Positions 44,606 to 57,100 of a stretch of 64,000 nucleotides of DNA are shown here, piece after piece; within the stretch, counting starts at the first letter, position 1, and every line of letters begins with the position of its first letter. The stretch comes from Larix kaempferi. Lineage: Eukaryota; Streptophyta; Pinopsida; Pinales; Pinaceae. The translations under genes and the position numbers were made by a program. Below the pieces are notes generated by a model, which was not told the origin of the DNA, made no database searches, and saw only the letters and a program-made list of their open reading frames with translations. Where the stretch lies: the NCBI GenBank assembly GCA_027924585.1, contig BSBM01000826.1:11253501-11317500 (forward strand), in the 5' to 3' direction.

Positions 44606-45085
44606 CTAGGCTCGCATGAAGCTTTCAGGGATGAGCGGAAGTGGCACTTCTTCCAATGCTTTATTTAGATGTGTAACAATCTCAGAGTTTACAATTTGGG
44701 CCACAAAACCCTCTAAAATTTCACCTTGCACCTCAACATGATCTTTCGTTGCTGGCACTGAAATGTCAGCAATTTTATCCCTAACTTCACACGCTGTTCT
44801 TGCAGTACCCTCTTCACAAAGGTCTGAGAAATCAAGTACACTGTCCCTAAGGCCATCCACAATTACTTGCCGTTGACGAGCAATACCCAATCCAGATAAA
44901 TACTTTGCTTCTGCTTCACCTTCTGCTCGTTTGATTTGCAAGATTTTCTCTGCCTCAGCTTTGTCTTTTGTTTCTACCCCCATTCTTGCGGCTGCATTTA
45001 TTTCATTCATTGCTCTCTTCATAGTTTCATCAGGCTCTATATCAACAATGAGAGTTTGCATTATCTGAAATCCATAGTTTTTCAT
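44606..45085 (-). pseudogene. Chimeric SPFH/HIR plus tRNA ligase-like ORF in LTR B, 159 codons open
   Basis: From an ATG at 45085 the frame is fully open. Residues 1-87 match plant hypersensitive-induced response (HIR) proteins of the SPFH/band-7 family: [40 protein letters not shown] and [20 protein letters not shown]. In HIR proteins the next residues would be FSVNVPGTTAKD; here, after SVLDFS, it switches to [20 protein letters not shown] and [20 protein letters not shown], which resembles plant tRNA ligase. No intron interrupts either part. Complete HIR proteins are about 285 residues, so this is a fragment. It lies in element sense, downstream of the LTR TATA box; whether it is translated is unknown. 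Confidence 0.7.
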
Positions 45086-45234
45086 AACCTTTTAACTAAA
45101 ATCGTGGTTTTCTTTCTCCTAATTCTGCAAATGAATGGCGTTAGGGTTCTCGGAATTTTTAGAGAAAAGTATGAACAAAAAAATAAGATGACCCTCTTTT
45201 ATTCCCCACAAAAATAACTGAGGTGGTACCGCAC

Positions 45235-45700
45235 GGCCTTTGCAGTGCTAGGTGTTTCTTCACTATCACTCGGCAATGATACCTTGGAGCTATCCTTCCT
45301 TGTATTGTATCTACGTGAATGCACCCGGATCTTTGACTTCAATCAATAGACATCTGAGGCATCGCCGGAAGACTTCCAAATGAATTTGTTACAGGTTGAG
45401 GTATTGTAACCATTATATTCTGCTAAGTGGGTTGTCCAAATGTGCTTTGCCCAAAAGCTGGAATTGATATGCCACCCAAACCATCAGAAGCAGCTAACGA
45501 AGTGCTGAAAAGATACTCATCTCATGTAAAATCCTGTATCCTGGCTGCGACTGGCCAAATTTACCAAACTTCGACGACCTTCCGAAAGCTTTCTGTATCT
45601 TATCAGGCTTTGGATTGTAAACAAACAATTCGTATTTCACAGGTAACTCAACAGCAGAAATTTCTTCGACGGTGGCTGATTGCTGGCTTGACTCATTCAT
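45235..45700 (-). pseudogene. FG-nucleoporin (NUP98-like) fragment in LTR B
   Basis: A 68-codon ORF from an ATG at 45700 (MNESSQQSATVEEISAVELP) is unassigned but ends in FG-type segments (FGRSSKFGKFGQSQPG). In another frame downstream come GGISIPAFGQSTFGQPT, then VTIPQPVTNSFGSLPAMPQM and, after a stop, KDSSKVPLPSDSEETPSTAK. The last two resemble, from memory, the TNPFGTLPAMPQM and KVPFF.DDEETPSTPKA segments of plant NUP98 ahead of its autoproteolytic domain. If right, these are joined without introns. The first 45 residues of the ORF have no identified source. Confidence 0.42.
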
Positions 45701-46104
45701 GAGTAGCCTAAAAAGGATCTGTCTGTATCCATGTTAGCTCAGAAAACTCGGTCACCAGTCAAGTTTTTTACACGTAGCTGCAGGAGCCATCATATGTTGC
45801 AAGTTTTAAATACCCATTATGGCTGAAACCCTAATTTTCTTCTTTTGCCGAACGAAATCTCACAAATCTTTGCGCCACTACCTCTAAATGTGAAAGAAAT
45901 GAGATAACATCGTGCTAGGGGAAGCATTGGGACAGAGTCGACGAGCTTGTGGTAAACTAGTGTCAGGGTTTTGTCATTCTGTTATAAACAATAAAATGCC
46001 AAAAGAGGATACCACTTCCCCTTTTTATACTCCAACCAATGGTTTGTCTTTCTAAAAATGGTATCGCATGGCCCATTTAGTGGTCTTCAATAGCACTTTT
46101 AAAT

Positions 46105-46476
46105 ATGCTGGCGAATCAAGAACGTACACGTTTGATGGTGTTCTTCTCACTGCACCGACTTCATCTCCTATACACCGAGCATTTTGTAAATGCGGTGTCA
46201 TGTGGACCGTTGATCCATTTTAAAACTTCTCCATTTGACCTCGTTACGTGTCAGCATGGGAATCAAGGATTTGAAAATGCAGCAGTCGCAACAACCTCTC
46301 CTCTACATAGCTTTTACACTTCGAAGAAAAACCTGGGTGCGCCAAATACGTTTTATACATGTTTTCAGTCTCGGCCTTTATCCTACATGCAAAATGAAAG
46401 AATGTCTTATACTCCTTATATATCCGATGGCTCACTACATATGTCAAGTAACAAACGGGAAAATCTTTGGCGTTGA
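46105..46476 (+). other. Conserved 123-codon antisense open frame in LTR U3
   Basis: An ATG-initiated frame on the plus strand, antisense to the element, also open at 50156-50527 and 56969-57340; in LTR A a stop breaks the equivalent. Segments: FENAAVATTSPLHSFYTSKK, FYTCFQSRPL and MQNERMSYTPYISDGSLH. It lies upstream of the LTR TATA box in element sense. I do not recognise it; the composition is protein-like, so it may be another captured piece in reverse orientation. Confidence 0.35.
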
Positions 46477-47334
46477 AGGATAAATGATGCTTTAACCCTC
46501 ATGGCTTCGGCGCTTGGTCTCATGGTGAAGCCCTTGATGTTGGGAACATACCTTTTGCTCCATTTTAATTCGACACTTTGGCCCAATATAAAGAATACAA
46601 CAAACCTTTTTTTTTTATAAAGTCTCCTTACTTCATAAAATTGATTTTTTGGCTAAAAATTAAAATATCAAAAACCTTCAAAAAGCCTTAACTTTTGGAA
46701 AATAGAATATTGAAGCTTTTCCTCTTCATAAAACCTCCAATTATGCCCAAATTGTGAAAACCTTTCTCCATACTTACTCTCTTTTTGGTCTTTAGCCAAT
46801 AAAAATATTAAACACTTCTCTTCGTAAGTTTTGGCTTAGGTTAAAAGTTGTCAAGGCTGCTTTCGACTTGGGTTTTAAAATTTTTCTAGGTCCTTTATAA
46901 AAGCCTTAGTTCGCAAATACCTAGGACCATTTTTTTTTCTACAACTTAAGACAAATCGCTCTTTCTCGGGCATGCTCGAAACCCCCCGTCATTGAGAATT
47001 ATTTTATGCTAACAACTGGCTCCTAATGGGGATGATGTCCTCCCAACAAGGCAGCAAAGAACAATGTAGACCACGTGCCTGACCATTGGGCGGCTCCCAA
47101 TCCCGAAAACTGCAACCTACAACCTGTAACTGATCCTTCATCCAAAAACTGTAGCTGAAAACCGATAATTGCTGAACACTCAAACATACATGCTGGAACT
47201 AAACTGAAAACAACGTTGTACATACTGAAAAAAATGTTTGCTGGGCAAACTTATTCATCCTACCTACCCTACTCTGCTGAAACGCGACTGCTGAATCAAA
47301 TGACACAAAAGTGCCAATGAAGCCAATCTAATAA

Positions 47335-48545
47335 CTAACCATCTGCTCGACTAAGGCTTGTATTCCTTTTGAGTGAGTAAGGAAGACAGAAAACAAACCA
47401 TTCCAAACATTCTCTGATAATGAGTTCATGTCCCACAAATGTTAGAAAATTCATTTTCCCCTTAGACTGTAGTAAATTAGCATAAGGATCTTCAACAGTT
47501 TGAAATATTATCACGTCTCGAGATTCAGGAAGAATGAAAATATCTCTTTCAAGTTGAAACCGCAAGACTATTCAACTATGGATTGATGAAAGTGTATAGG
47601 GGAGCATGATATTCTAATACCCGAGTGTTGACTGCATCTTCCTCAAGTATGAGCATCTCTATTTCCCTTTTTGGTATGTCATCTATCCCATCTTTATACT
47701 TATCCACATCATTTTCCAAAACATCTTCAAACAACAAACATCCTTCAAGATCATTAATCATGTCAACCCTATCTTCTTGATGAAAATAAATGGTGTCTAA
47801 AAGCTAATCCCTTGGAGGAGAATCATCATCATAAATAGTTTCCTTCAAAGGATCGTCATAACTGTCAATGTTTAAATTTAGATTTACATGCTTGAAAATG
47901 GAAGAAGTCTCACTTACATACCCTGGACTGTGTGAACAATGCATATCTGACTTTACAGGAGCTGTAATATGACCTTTCAGGAGTTGATCTATTTCATCTT
48001 CAGATAGAGGAGAAATTTTGGAAATACTATGGAGGCATCCACCTTTCTTGTTTAAGGAAAAATCAGCAGCATCAACTGAGGCCTGTTCTGTCTTTTGTAT
48101 TCCAAGAGAAGTATTGATTTGTCATTTTTTAAGTGAATCAAATAAGACAGAGTCCTCTAGACCCACAACTTCTGAAATAGTGTCACATGGAGAGAAGCTT
48201 ATCTGACCTTCTTCTGAATTAGGAGACCACTGACAAGACTGAAGAAAATTCTAATCCGGCTCGGGAGAAAAGATACAAAGGCCATCACCAATTTCATTCG
48301 AAAATTCAGAATTTAAAACTTTCCCTTCTTCATCAAAAACAGCAGAACCATCATTAAATTCTTCAATGACATCAATTGCAACAGACTCTTCTTGATACAA
48401 AATTTCTGAATGCAAAATGGAGACCTAGTTTTCTGTTTGGCACTTTTCTACCCTATGGCAAACTCCTGCTTTTTGGGCATGATGACAGACTTGTTCTTCT
48501 TCTTCTTTAATTCCACTTTCAAAAAAGTTTATGGAGCTCTCCATC
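47335..48545 (-). pseudogene. Second ORF of the gag-only element (array unit 1)
   Basis: Same acidic ORF as at 24561-25800, more damaged: only stretches 47335-47565 and 47576-47761 remain open, with stops at several other sites, including the shared TAG at 48425-48427. Confidence 0.5.
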
Positions 48546-49395
48546 ATAGATTTCTGTTTTTGATTAGAAGCCTTAATTTTTGTTTTATCAATTCGAACGA
48601 AGCATAACAGAGGGGTAGACAGTCACTTTCAGCGTGTTTATTTTCAGAGTTTTGATCATGAAGAGTGATCAGATTTTCTTCACTAACTGCCTTGGGACTT
48701 ATAAAGTTTTCAGCCGGAGCCATATCCAAACAATCTTCTTCATACTTATCAAACTTAAGTGGACTGAAATTTTCTTTGAAACCATCATTAACAGAAATTT
48801 CAGCAGGCTGATTGTAATTGACATAAAACAAGTCAGAGTTACCTTTTTCTGTCACATCACCCAGTTGATCATCTCTTTGTTTGTCACGGGAAAAACTGGA
48901 ATGCCAAGCCATTTCTCCTTGTCCATACTTCTCTTCGAACCCACATTCTTCTTCAATCCTCTCATCATTTTCTTTGCTTGATAATTTCCTGGGCATTCTA
49001 AGATTATATTCAACTTCTAAAGCATCAATGAACATATGTTGTAAACTGGAGGGATTTCTTTCCAAGAGAAGAAAAGAGAAATCAGAATGAAAAATAGATA
49101 CATAATGTAACTTGGCAGCATTCTCTAGGGGCTGAATTTATTTCGGCATATCATAATAGTCGCTAGCAAACCTCCTATTGAAACTAGATAAGGATTCCCC
49201 TTCCAACACCCTCATAGAGTAAAATTCTGAAAGGACTAGGTCCCATGACCTCCTCTTACCCCAAAAATTCAAGAAGACATCAGAAAACCCCTGCCATGTG
49301 TCTATAGACTCTGGCTGTAAAAGGCGAAACCATTTCTTCACATCTCCCTGGAAAGATTGAGCAAAAATCCTCATACAAACATCATCCTGATCCAC
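48544..49395 (-). pseudogene. gag of the gag-only element (array unit 1), truncated
   Basis: Capsid and C-terminal parts are present (RIFAQSFQGDVKKWFRLLQP at the start, LRLLIKNRNL at the end) with a stop near 49138. The N-terminus is missing because the sequence jumps to LTR interior at about 49420. Confidence 0.65.
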
Positions 49396-49420
49396 TTCAA
49401 ACAGATCTAGAAATTTTCAA

Positions 49421-51067
49421 AGACTTCCAAATGAATTTCTTACAGGTTGAGGTATTGTAACCATTATATTCTGCTAAGTGGGTTGTCCAAATGTGCTTTG
49501 CCCAAAAGTTGGAATTGATACGCCACCCAAACCATCAGAAGCAGCTAACGAAGTGCTGAAAAGATACTCATCTCATGTCAAATCCTGTATCCTGGTTGCG
49601 ATTGGCCAAATTTACCAAACTTCGACGACCTTCCGAAAGCTTTCTGTATCTTATCAGGCTTTGGATTGTAAACAAACCATTCATATTTCACAGGTAACTC
49701 AACAACAGAATGGTCTTCGACGGTGGCTGATTGTTGGCTTGACTCATTCATGAGTAGCCTAAAAATGATCTGCCCGTATCCATGTTAGCTCAGAAAACTT
49801 AGTCACCAGTCAAGTTTTCTACACGTAGCTGCAGGAGCCATCATATGTTGCAAGTTTTAAATACCCATTATGGCTGAAACCCTAATTTTCTTCTTTCGTC
49901 GAACGAAATCTCACAAATCTTTGCGCCACTACCTCAGAATGTGAAAGAAACGAGATAACATCGTGCTAGGGGAAGCATTGGGACAGAGTCGACGAGCTTG
50001 TGGTAAACTAGTGTCAGGGTTTTGTCATTCTGTTATAAACAATAAAATGCCAAAAGAGGATACCACTTCCCCTTTTTATACTCCCGCCAATGGTTTGTCT
50101 TTCTAAAAATGGTACCGCATGGCCCATTTAGTGGTCTTCAATAGCACTTTTACATATGCTGGCGAATCAAGAACGTACACGTTGGATGGTGGTCTTCTCA
50201 CCGCACCGACTTCATCTCCTATACACCGAGCATTTTGTAAATGCGGTGTCATGTGGACCGTTGATCCATTTTAAAACTTCTCCATTTGACCTCATTACGT
50301 GTCAGCATGGGAATCAAGGATTTGAAAACACAGCAGTCGCAACAACCTATCCTCTACATAGCTTTTACACTTCGAAGAAAAACCTTGGCGCGGCAAATAC
50401 GTTTGATACATGTTTTCAGTCTCGGCCGTTATCCCACATGCAAAATGAAATAATGTCTTATACTCCTTATATATCCGATGGCTCACTACATATTTCAAGT
50501 AACAAACGGGAAAATCTTTGGCGTTGAAGGATAAGTGATGCTTTAACCCTCATGGCTTCGGCGCTTGGTCTCATGGTGAAGCCCTCGATGCTGGGAACAT
50601 ACCTTTTGCTCCATTTTAATTCGACACTTTGGCCCAATATAAAGAATACAACACACCTTTTTTTTTTTTTATAAAGTCTCCTTACTTCATAAAATTGATT
50701 TTTTGGCTAAAAAATAAAATATCAAAAACCTTCAAAAAGCTTTAACTTTTGGAAAATAGAATATTGAAGCTTTTCCTCTACATAAAACCTCCAATTACGC
50801 CCAAATTGTGAAAACCTTTCTCCATACTTAGTTTTTTTTGGTCTTTAGCCAATAAAAATATTAAACACTTTTCTTCGTAAGTTTTGGCTTAGGTTAAAAG
50901 CTTTCAAGGCTGCTTTCGACTTGGGTTTTAAAATTTTTCTAGGTCCTTGATAAAAGCCTTAGTTCACAAATACCTAGGACCATTTTTTTTTCTACAACTT
51001 AAGACAAATCGTTCTTTCTCAGGCAGGCTCGAAACCCCCCGTCATTGAGAATTATTGAATGCTAACA
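49421..51067 (-). repeat. Partial LTR C of the array
   Basis: It contains only the right-hand 1.65 kb of the LTR, starting inside the NUP98-like piece (agacttccaaatgaatttct) and ending tgctaaca. It lacks the HIR/ligase pieces and the left LTR end. The 123-codon antisense frame is at 50156-50527. Confidence 0.8.
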
Positions 51068-51348
51068 ACTGGCTCCTAATGGGGATGATGTCCTCCAAGC
51101 GAGGCAGCAAAGAACAATGTAGACCATGTGCCTGACCATTGGGCGGCTCGCAATCCCGAAAACTGCAACCTGCAACCTGTAACTGATCCTTCATCCAAAA
51201 ACTGTAGCTGAAAACCGATAACTGCTGAACACTGAAACATACATGCTGGAACTAAAATGAAAACAGCGTTGTACATACTGAAAAAAATGTTTGCCGGGAA
51301 AACTTATTCATCCTACCTACCCTACTCTGTTGAAACGCGACTGCTGAA

Positions 51349-52600
51349 TCAAATAACACAAAAGTGCCAATGAAGCCAATCTAATAACTGACCATCTGCT
51401 CGACTATGGCTTGCATTCCTTTTGAGTGAGTAAGGAAGACAGAAAACAAACCATTCCAAACATTCTCTGATAATGAGTTCATGTCCCACAAATGTTAGAA
51501 AATTCATTTTCCCCTTACACTGTAGTAAATTAGCATAAGGATCTTCAACAGTTTGAAATATTATCACGTCTCGAGATTCAGCAAGAATGCAAATATCTCT
51601 TTCAAGTTGATCCGCAAGACTATTCAACTGTGGATTGATGAAAGTGTATAGGGGAGCGTGATATTCTAATACCTGAGTGTTGACTGCATCTTCCTCAAGT
51701 ATGAGCATCTCTGTTTCCCTTTTTGGTATGTCATCTATCCCATCTTTATACTTATCCACATCATTTTCCAAAACATCTTCAAACAACAAACATCCTTCAA
51801 GATCATTAATCATGTCAACCCTATCTTCTTGATGGAAATAAATGGTGTCTAACAGCTGATCCCTTGGCGGAGAATCATCATCGTAAATAGGTTCCTTCAA
51901 AGGATCGTCATAACTGTCAATGTTTAAATTTTGATTTACATGCTTGAAAATGGAAGAAGTCTCACTTACATACCCTGGACTGTGTGAACAATGTAGATCC
52001 GACATTACAGGAGCTGTAATATGACCTTTTAGGAGTTGATCTATTTCATCTTCAGATAGAGGAGAAATTTTGGAAATACTATGGAGGCGTCCACCTTTCT
52101 TGTTTAAGGAAAAATCAGCAGCATCACCTGAGGCTTGTTCTGTCTTTTGTATTCCAAGAGAAGTACTGATTTGTCGTTTTTTAAGTGAATCAAATAAGAC
52201 AGAGTCCTCTAGTCCCAAAACTTCTGAAATAGTGTCACATGGAGAGAAGCTTATCTGACCTTTTTCTAAATTAGAAGACCACTGACAAGACTGAAGAAAA
52301 TTCTTTTCCGGCTCGGGAGAAAAGATACAAAGGCCATCACCAATTTCATTCGAAAATTCAGAATTTAAAACTTGCCCTTCTTCATCAAAAACAGCAGAAC
52401 CATCATTAAATTCTTCAATGACATCAAGTGCAACAGACTCTTCTTGATACAAAATTTCTGAATGCGAAATGGAGACCTAGTTTTCTGTTTGGAACTTTTC
52501 TACCCTATGGCAAACTCCTGCTTTTTGGGCATGATGACAGACTTGTTCTTCTTCTTCTTTAATTCCACTTTCAAAATTTTTTATGGAGCTCTCCATCATA
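51349..52600 (-). pseudogene. Second ORF of the gag-only element (array unit 2), best preserved
   Basis: The longest open version: 367 codons from 52452 to 51349. The codon at 52452 is TTG; the likely ATG lies near 52596 (MESSI...), separated by a TAG at 52477-52479 where the unit at 59287 has CAG. The protein is acidic throughout the middle (LEGCLLFEDVLENDVDKYKD) with a short aromatic C-terminal segment. No known domain is recognised. Its retention as a near-complete frame beside gag suggests it once had a role in the element. Confidence 0.55.
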
Positions 52601-53921
52601 GATTTCTGTTTTTGATTAGAAGCCTTAATTTTTGTTTTATCAATTCGAACGAAGCATAACAGAGGGGTAGACAGTCACTTTCAGCATGTTTATTTTCAGA
52701 GGTCTGATCATGGATAGTGATCAGATTTTCTTCACTAACTGCCCTGGGACTTATAAAGTTTTCAGCCGGAGCCATATCCAAACAATCTTCTTCATACTTA
52801 TCAAACTTAGGTGGAATGAAATTTTCTTTGAAACCATCATTAACAGAAATTTCAGCAGGCTGATTGTAATTGACATAAAACAAGTCAGAGTTACCTTTTT
52901 CTGTCACATCACCCAGCTGATCATCTCTTTGTTTGTCACGGGAAAAACTGGAATGCCAAGCAATTTCTCCTTGTCCATACTTCTCTTTGAACCCACATTC
53001 TTCTTCAATCCTCTCATCATTTTCTTTGCTCGATAATTTCCTGGACATTCTAAGATTATCTTCAACTTCTAAAGCATCAACGAACATATGTTGTAAACTG
53101 GAGGGATTTCTTTCCAAGAGAAGAAAAGAGAAATCGGAATGAAAAATAGATACATAATGTAACTTGGCAGCATTCTCTAGGGGCTGAATTTCTTTCGGCA
53201 TATCATAATAGGTGCTAGCAAACCTCCTGTTGAAACTGCATAAGGATTCCCCTTCTAGCACCCTCATAGAGTGAAATTCTGAAAGGACTAGGTCCCATGA
53301 CCTCCTCTTACCCCAAAACTTCAAGAAGACATCAGAAAACCCCTGCCATGTGTCTATAGAATCTGGCTGTAAATGGCGAAACCATTTCTTCACATCTCCC
53401 TGGAAAGATTGAGCAAAAATCCTCATACAGACATCATCCTGATCCACTTCAAACAGATCCAGAAAATTTTCAAATCCTTGAAGATGTTTCTCAGCAGTAA
53501 GGCCTTCAATTTCTCCATCAAATTGAGGAAGGTATTTATGGTATTTAAGAGGATAGTCATGGAGAACATGAGGTAGGTGAAGTGGCTTATATCAGTTTTG
53601 GATATTGGGAGAAAATGAACTATGTAAAGAGGATGTATTATCAGCTTTAGTATCATGAGGTTCATAAGGCTGATCCTTACTGTCATGCGGTTCAAGTAAA
53701 AGATCTTGATCAAAATCATATGTACAGAATGATGACACATTTTCTGTTTCTAAGGAAGGGTATACAGGAGTAAACCTATGGTCTTTTTTCGAATATAGTA
53801 AACAATAAGAAATTCTTTTGCCAAGCTTAGGAAAAGGCAGGAAAAGATTTACAAGAAAGGATAAGATGTCTTGCAGAAAACTGAAACTTGAGTACCTTGT
53901 CTTTTCATCATGCCTTTCCAT
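52596..53921 (-). pseudogene. gag of the gag-only element (array unit 2), one internal stop
   Basis: The same 441-codon frame as in copy 1, from an ATG at 53921. A single TGA near 53594 replaces the CGA of other copies. The capsid motifs are complete (GDVKKWFRHLQPDSIDTWQG, FWGKRRSWDLVLSEF, FASTYYDMPKE). Confidence 0.75.
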
Positions 53922-54140
53922 GTCTTCACAATGAGCTCATTTCCCAGTGGAGTCTGTCGGTTCTTTTTAAAAGCTTGATTCTGGATCATGCCACCAATGG
54001 AGTCACTGAAATTTGGATTCTTTAAGATTGAGTCGCTAGGTGAAATATGTACAACCTTGTTGATGTTTGACCATTGTTCACCATCACCAATCAAAACTTA
54101 AAACTTTGTCGTTCATACCCAGGGGAAATGAGACCTTCGC

Positions 54141-54158
54141 TCTCCGGAAACGGCGCCA
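54141..54158 (-). other. Primer binding site of array unit 2, two changes
   Basis: tctccggaaacggcgcca, compared with tccccggcaacggcgcca in the other units. It adjoins LTR D. Confidence 0.75.
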
Positions 54159-54161
54159 AAA

Positions 54162-57100
54162 TGTTAGCACTCGGATTTTCCTTGGGCTGTATCAAAGAAA
54201 CCCCGAGGTAACCTATTTCAAACCAATCTTTAGACTGAAAGTTGGCCTCCTTCAGCCAGAGAGGTCTCTCTCAACAAATCTGCCATCCAATGTCACTACG
54301 ACAGCAGTTTGACAATGAAACCCAAGGGCCAATTTGTAAATTTATAATAACAAAAACTTTGTTGGTTTTAAATGAGGTGGCTAGATCAACATGAACAGGA
54401 TACCATTGGGCAATGGAGTCGAGAAAACAGAAAAATATGGACCAACAGTTAAACAAATATTTTCATACAAAGGGAAGATAGCTGTCTTATTACAGTCAAT
54501 AAGATTTTTTGCAGGTGATAAGGAAAGAAATAAAGACATTCCATTAACAACGGGTATCAATTTTCAGATGAATCCACTGTTAATTTTAGAGAAATAAATG
54601 GATACTCAGATGTGGATAAATTGAGGCACAGAACATGAATCTCAAACTATATGAACGTTCATCTAAGCATAGAAGAAAATGACATAATGAAAGGCCTAAC
54701 GAAGAAAGTAAACTTTCACAAGTAGAGAAAGGGAAAGGGTACAAACTGCAATTTTTAAACAACACGTGAATCTTTGATGAAAAATATGTTCAGTTTTGAG
54801 ATCTTTATTAATTTCTGAAAGCCCTTCAAAACACCCGAAATGGGTCTCTCCTTACAAAAAATATAGCCCCTTACATGTTGTAAAATGCATAATTTATACA
54901 AAAATTTGCCCTCTAAGCAAACCCTAACTGTATTTTTCTAAAACTAGCTTCTTGGAATAATAAACTAACTAATTTTTTACAAATAAAACAAATCTGAGCG
55001 GTTCCAAAATATCTCGAGTGATAGAATATAGAGGAATTTTGAAATTTTCTTCAAACTGCTAATTCTAGGGCTTAAAATCATCCTTATTTTCCACCTGTCG
55101 AATATCCTCGAAATCAACTTTTATTTGCTATTTCAATGCCTATAAATCTGGATCTTCCTTCCACCTATGTTCCTTTTCTTTAACTACATATTGTTTATGT
55201 GCCAACCGCTGAGTGCTCTCGTATATTTTTGCTCATTCCTTTTCCCTCGTCCACTTCCTCTTTGACCTGCTGAGCTATTCTCCGAGCCCTCGGCAATATC
55301 CTCACTATAAACTATGTTTCCTTTGTCTTTGCATACGATATGCCCTAGATCTTCATTTGCCTCAAGTAGCACTCCTTATAAGCAGCAAATCCATTTTTGA
55401 AAAGAGTCGATAGACCATTATGAATCATGAAAGTCCTAAGCTGGTATATCAAGAATTTCAACTTAATCATCAGTTTTTCAGCTTCATTAGCCAAGTCACC
55501 ATCCTCAAACATCCTTGCCTCAAAACTAGACTCCGTGTGATTTATTAGCACTACATATCTCACGTAACCCTTGTCCAGGCTCGCATGAAGCTTTCAGGGT
55601 TGAGCAGAAGTGGCACTTCTTCCAACGCTTTATTTAGATGTGTAACAATCTCAGAGTTTACAATTTGGGCCACAAAACCCTCTATACTTTGACCTTGCAC
55701 CTCAACATGATCTTTCGTTCTTGGCACTGAAATGTCAGCAATTTTATCCCTAACTTCACACGCTGTTCTTGCAGTACCCTCTTCACAAAGGTCTGAGAAA
55801 GCAAGTACACTGTCCCTAAGGCCATCCACAATTGCTTGCCGTTGACGAGCAATACCCAATCCAGATAAATACTTTGCTTGTGCTTCACCTTCTGCTCGTT
55901 TGATTTGCAATATTTTCTCTACCTCGGCTTTGTCTTTTGTTGCTACCCCCCATTCTTGCGGCTGCATTTATTTCATTCATTGCTCTCTTCATAGTTTCAT
56001 TAGGCTCTATATCAATAATGAGAGTTTGCACTATCTAAAATCCATAGTTTTTCATAACCTTTTAACTAAAATCGTGGTTTTCTTTCTCCTAATTCTGCAA
56101 ATGAATGGCGTTACGGTTCTCGGTATTTTTAGAGAAAAGTATGAAAAATGGAGCTAGCCTTCCTTGTATTGTATCTACGTGAATGCACACGGATTATTGA
56201 CTTCAATCAATAGACATCTGAGGCATCGCTGGAAGACTTCCAAATGAATTTGTTACAGGTTGACGTATTGTAACCATTATATTCTGCTAAGTGGGTTGTC
56301 CAAACGTGCTTTTCCCAAAAGCTGGAATTGATACGCCTCCCAAACCATCAGAAGCAGTTATCGAACTGCTGAAAAGATACTCATCTCATGTCAAATCCTG
56401 TATCCTGGCTGCGAATGGCCAAATTTATCAAACTTCGACGACCTTCTAAAAGCTTTCTGTATCTTATCAGGCTTTGGATTGTAAACAAACCATTCGTATT
56501 TCACAGGTAACTCAACAGCAGAATGGTCTTCCACGGTGGCTGATTGCTGGCTTGACTCATTCATGAGTAGCCTAAAAATGATCTACCCGTATCCATGTTA
56601 GCTCGGAAAACTCGGTCACCAGTCAAGTTTTTTAGACGTAGCTGCAGGAGCCACCATATGTTGCAAGTTTTAAATACCCATTATGGCTGAAACCCTAATT
56701 TTCTTCTTTCGCCGAACGAAATCTCACAAATCTTTGCGCCACTACCTCTGAATGTGAAAGAAACGAGATAACATCGTGCTAGGGGAAGCATTCGGACATA
56801 GTCGACGAGCTTGTGGTAAACTAGTGTCAGGGTTTTGTCATTCTGTTATAAACAATAAAATGCCAAAAGAGGATACCACTTCCCCTTCTTATACTCCCGC
56901 CAATGGTTTGTCTTTCTAAAAATGGTACCGCATGGCCCATTTAGTGGTCTTCAATAGCGCTTTTACATATGCTGGCGAATCAAGAACGTACACGTTGGAT
57001 GGTGGTCTTCTCACCCCAGCGACTTCATCTCCTATACACCCAACATTTTGTAAATGCGGTGTCATGTGGATCGTTGATCGATTTTAAAACTTCTCCATTT

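Larger units (their letters stand above)
43193..47014 (-). repeat. LTR B of the array (3822 bp)
   Basis: It begins tgttagaactcgg and ends tgctaaca. It has the same order of gene-derived pieces as LTR A. It carries the best preserved HIR/ligase chimera (44606-45085). The plus-strand U3 region has a 123-codon open frame at 46105-46476. Confidence 0.85.

Noticed and set aside
44606-45085. HIR-like open frame as a genuine host gene
   Set aside because: It covers less than a third of a HIR protein, is fused to unrelated sequence, and recurs at the same place in LTRs A, B, D and E.
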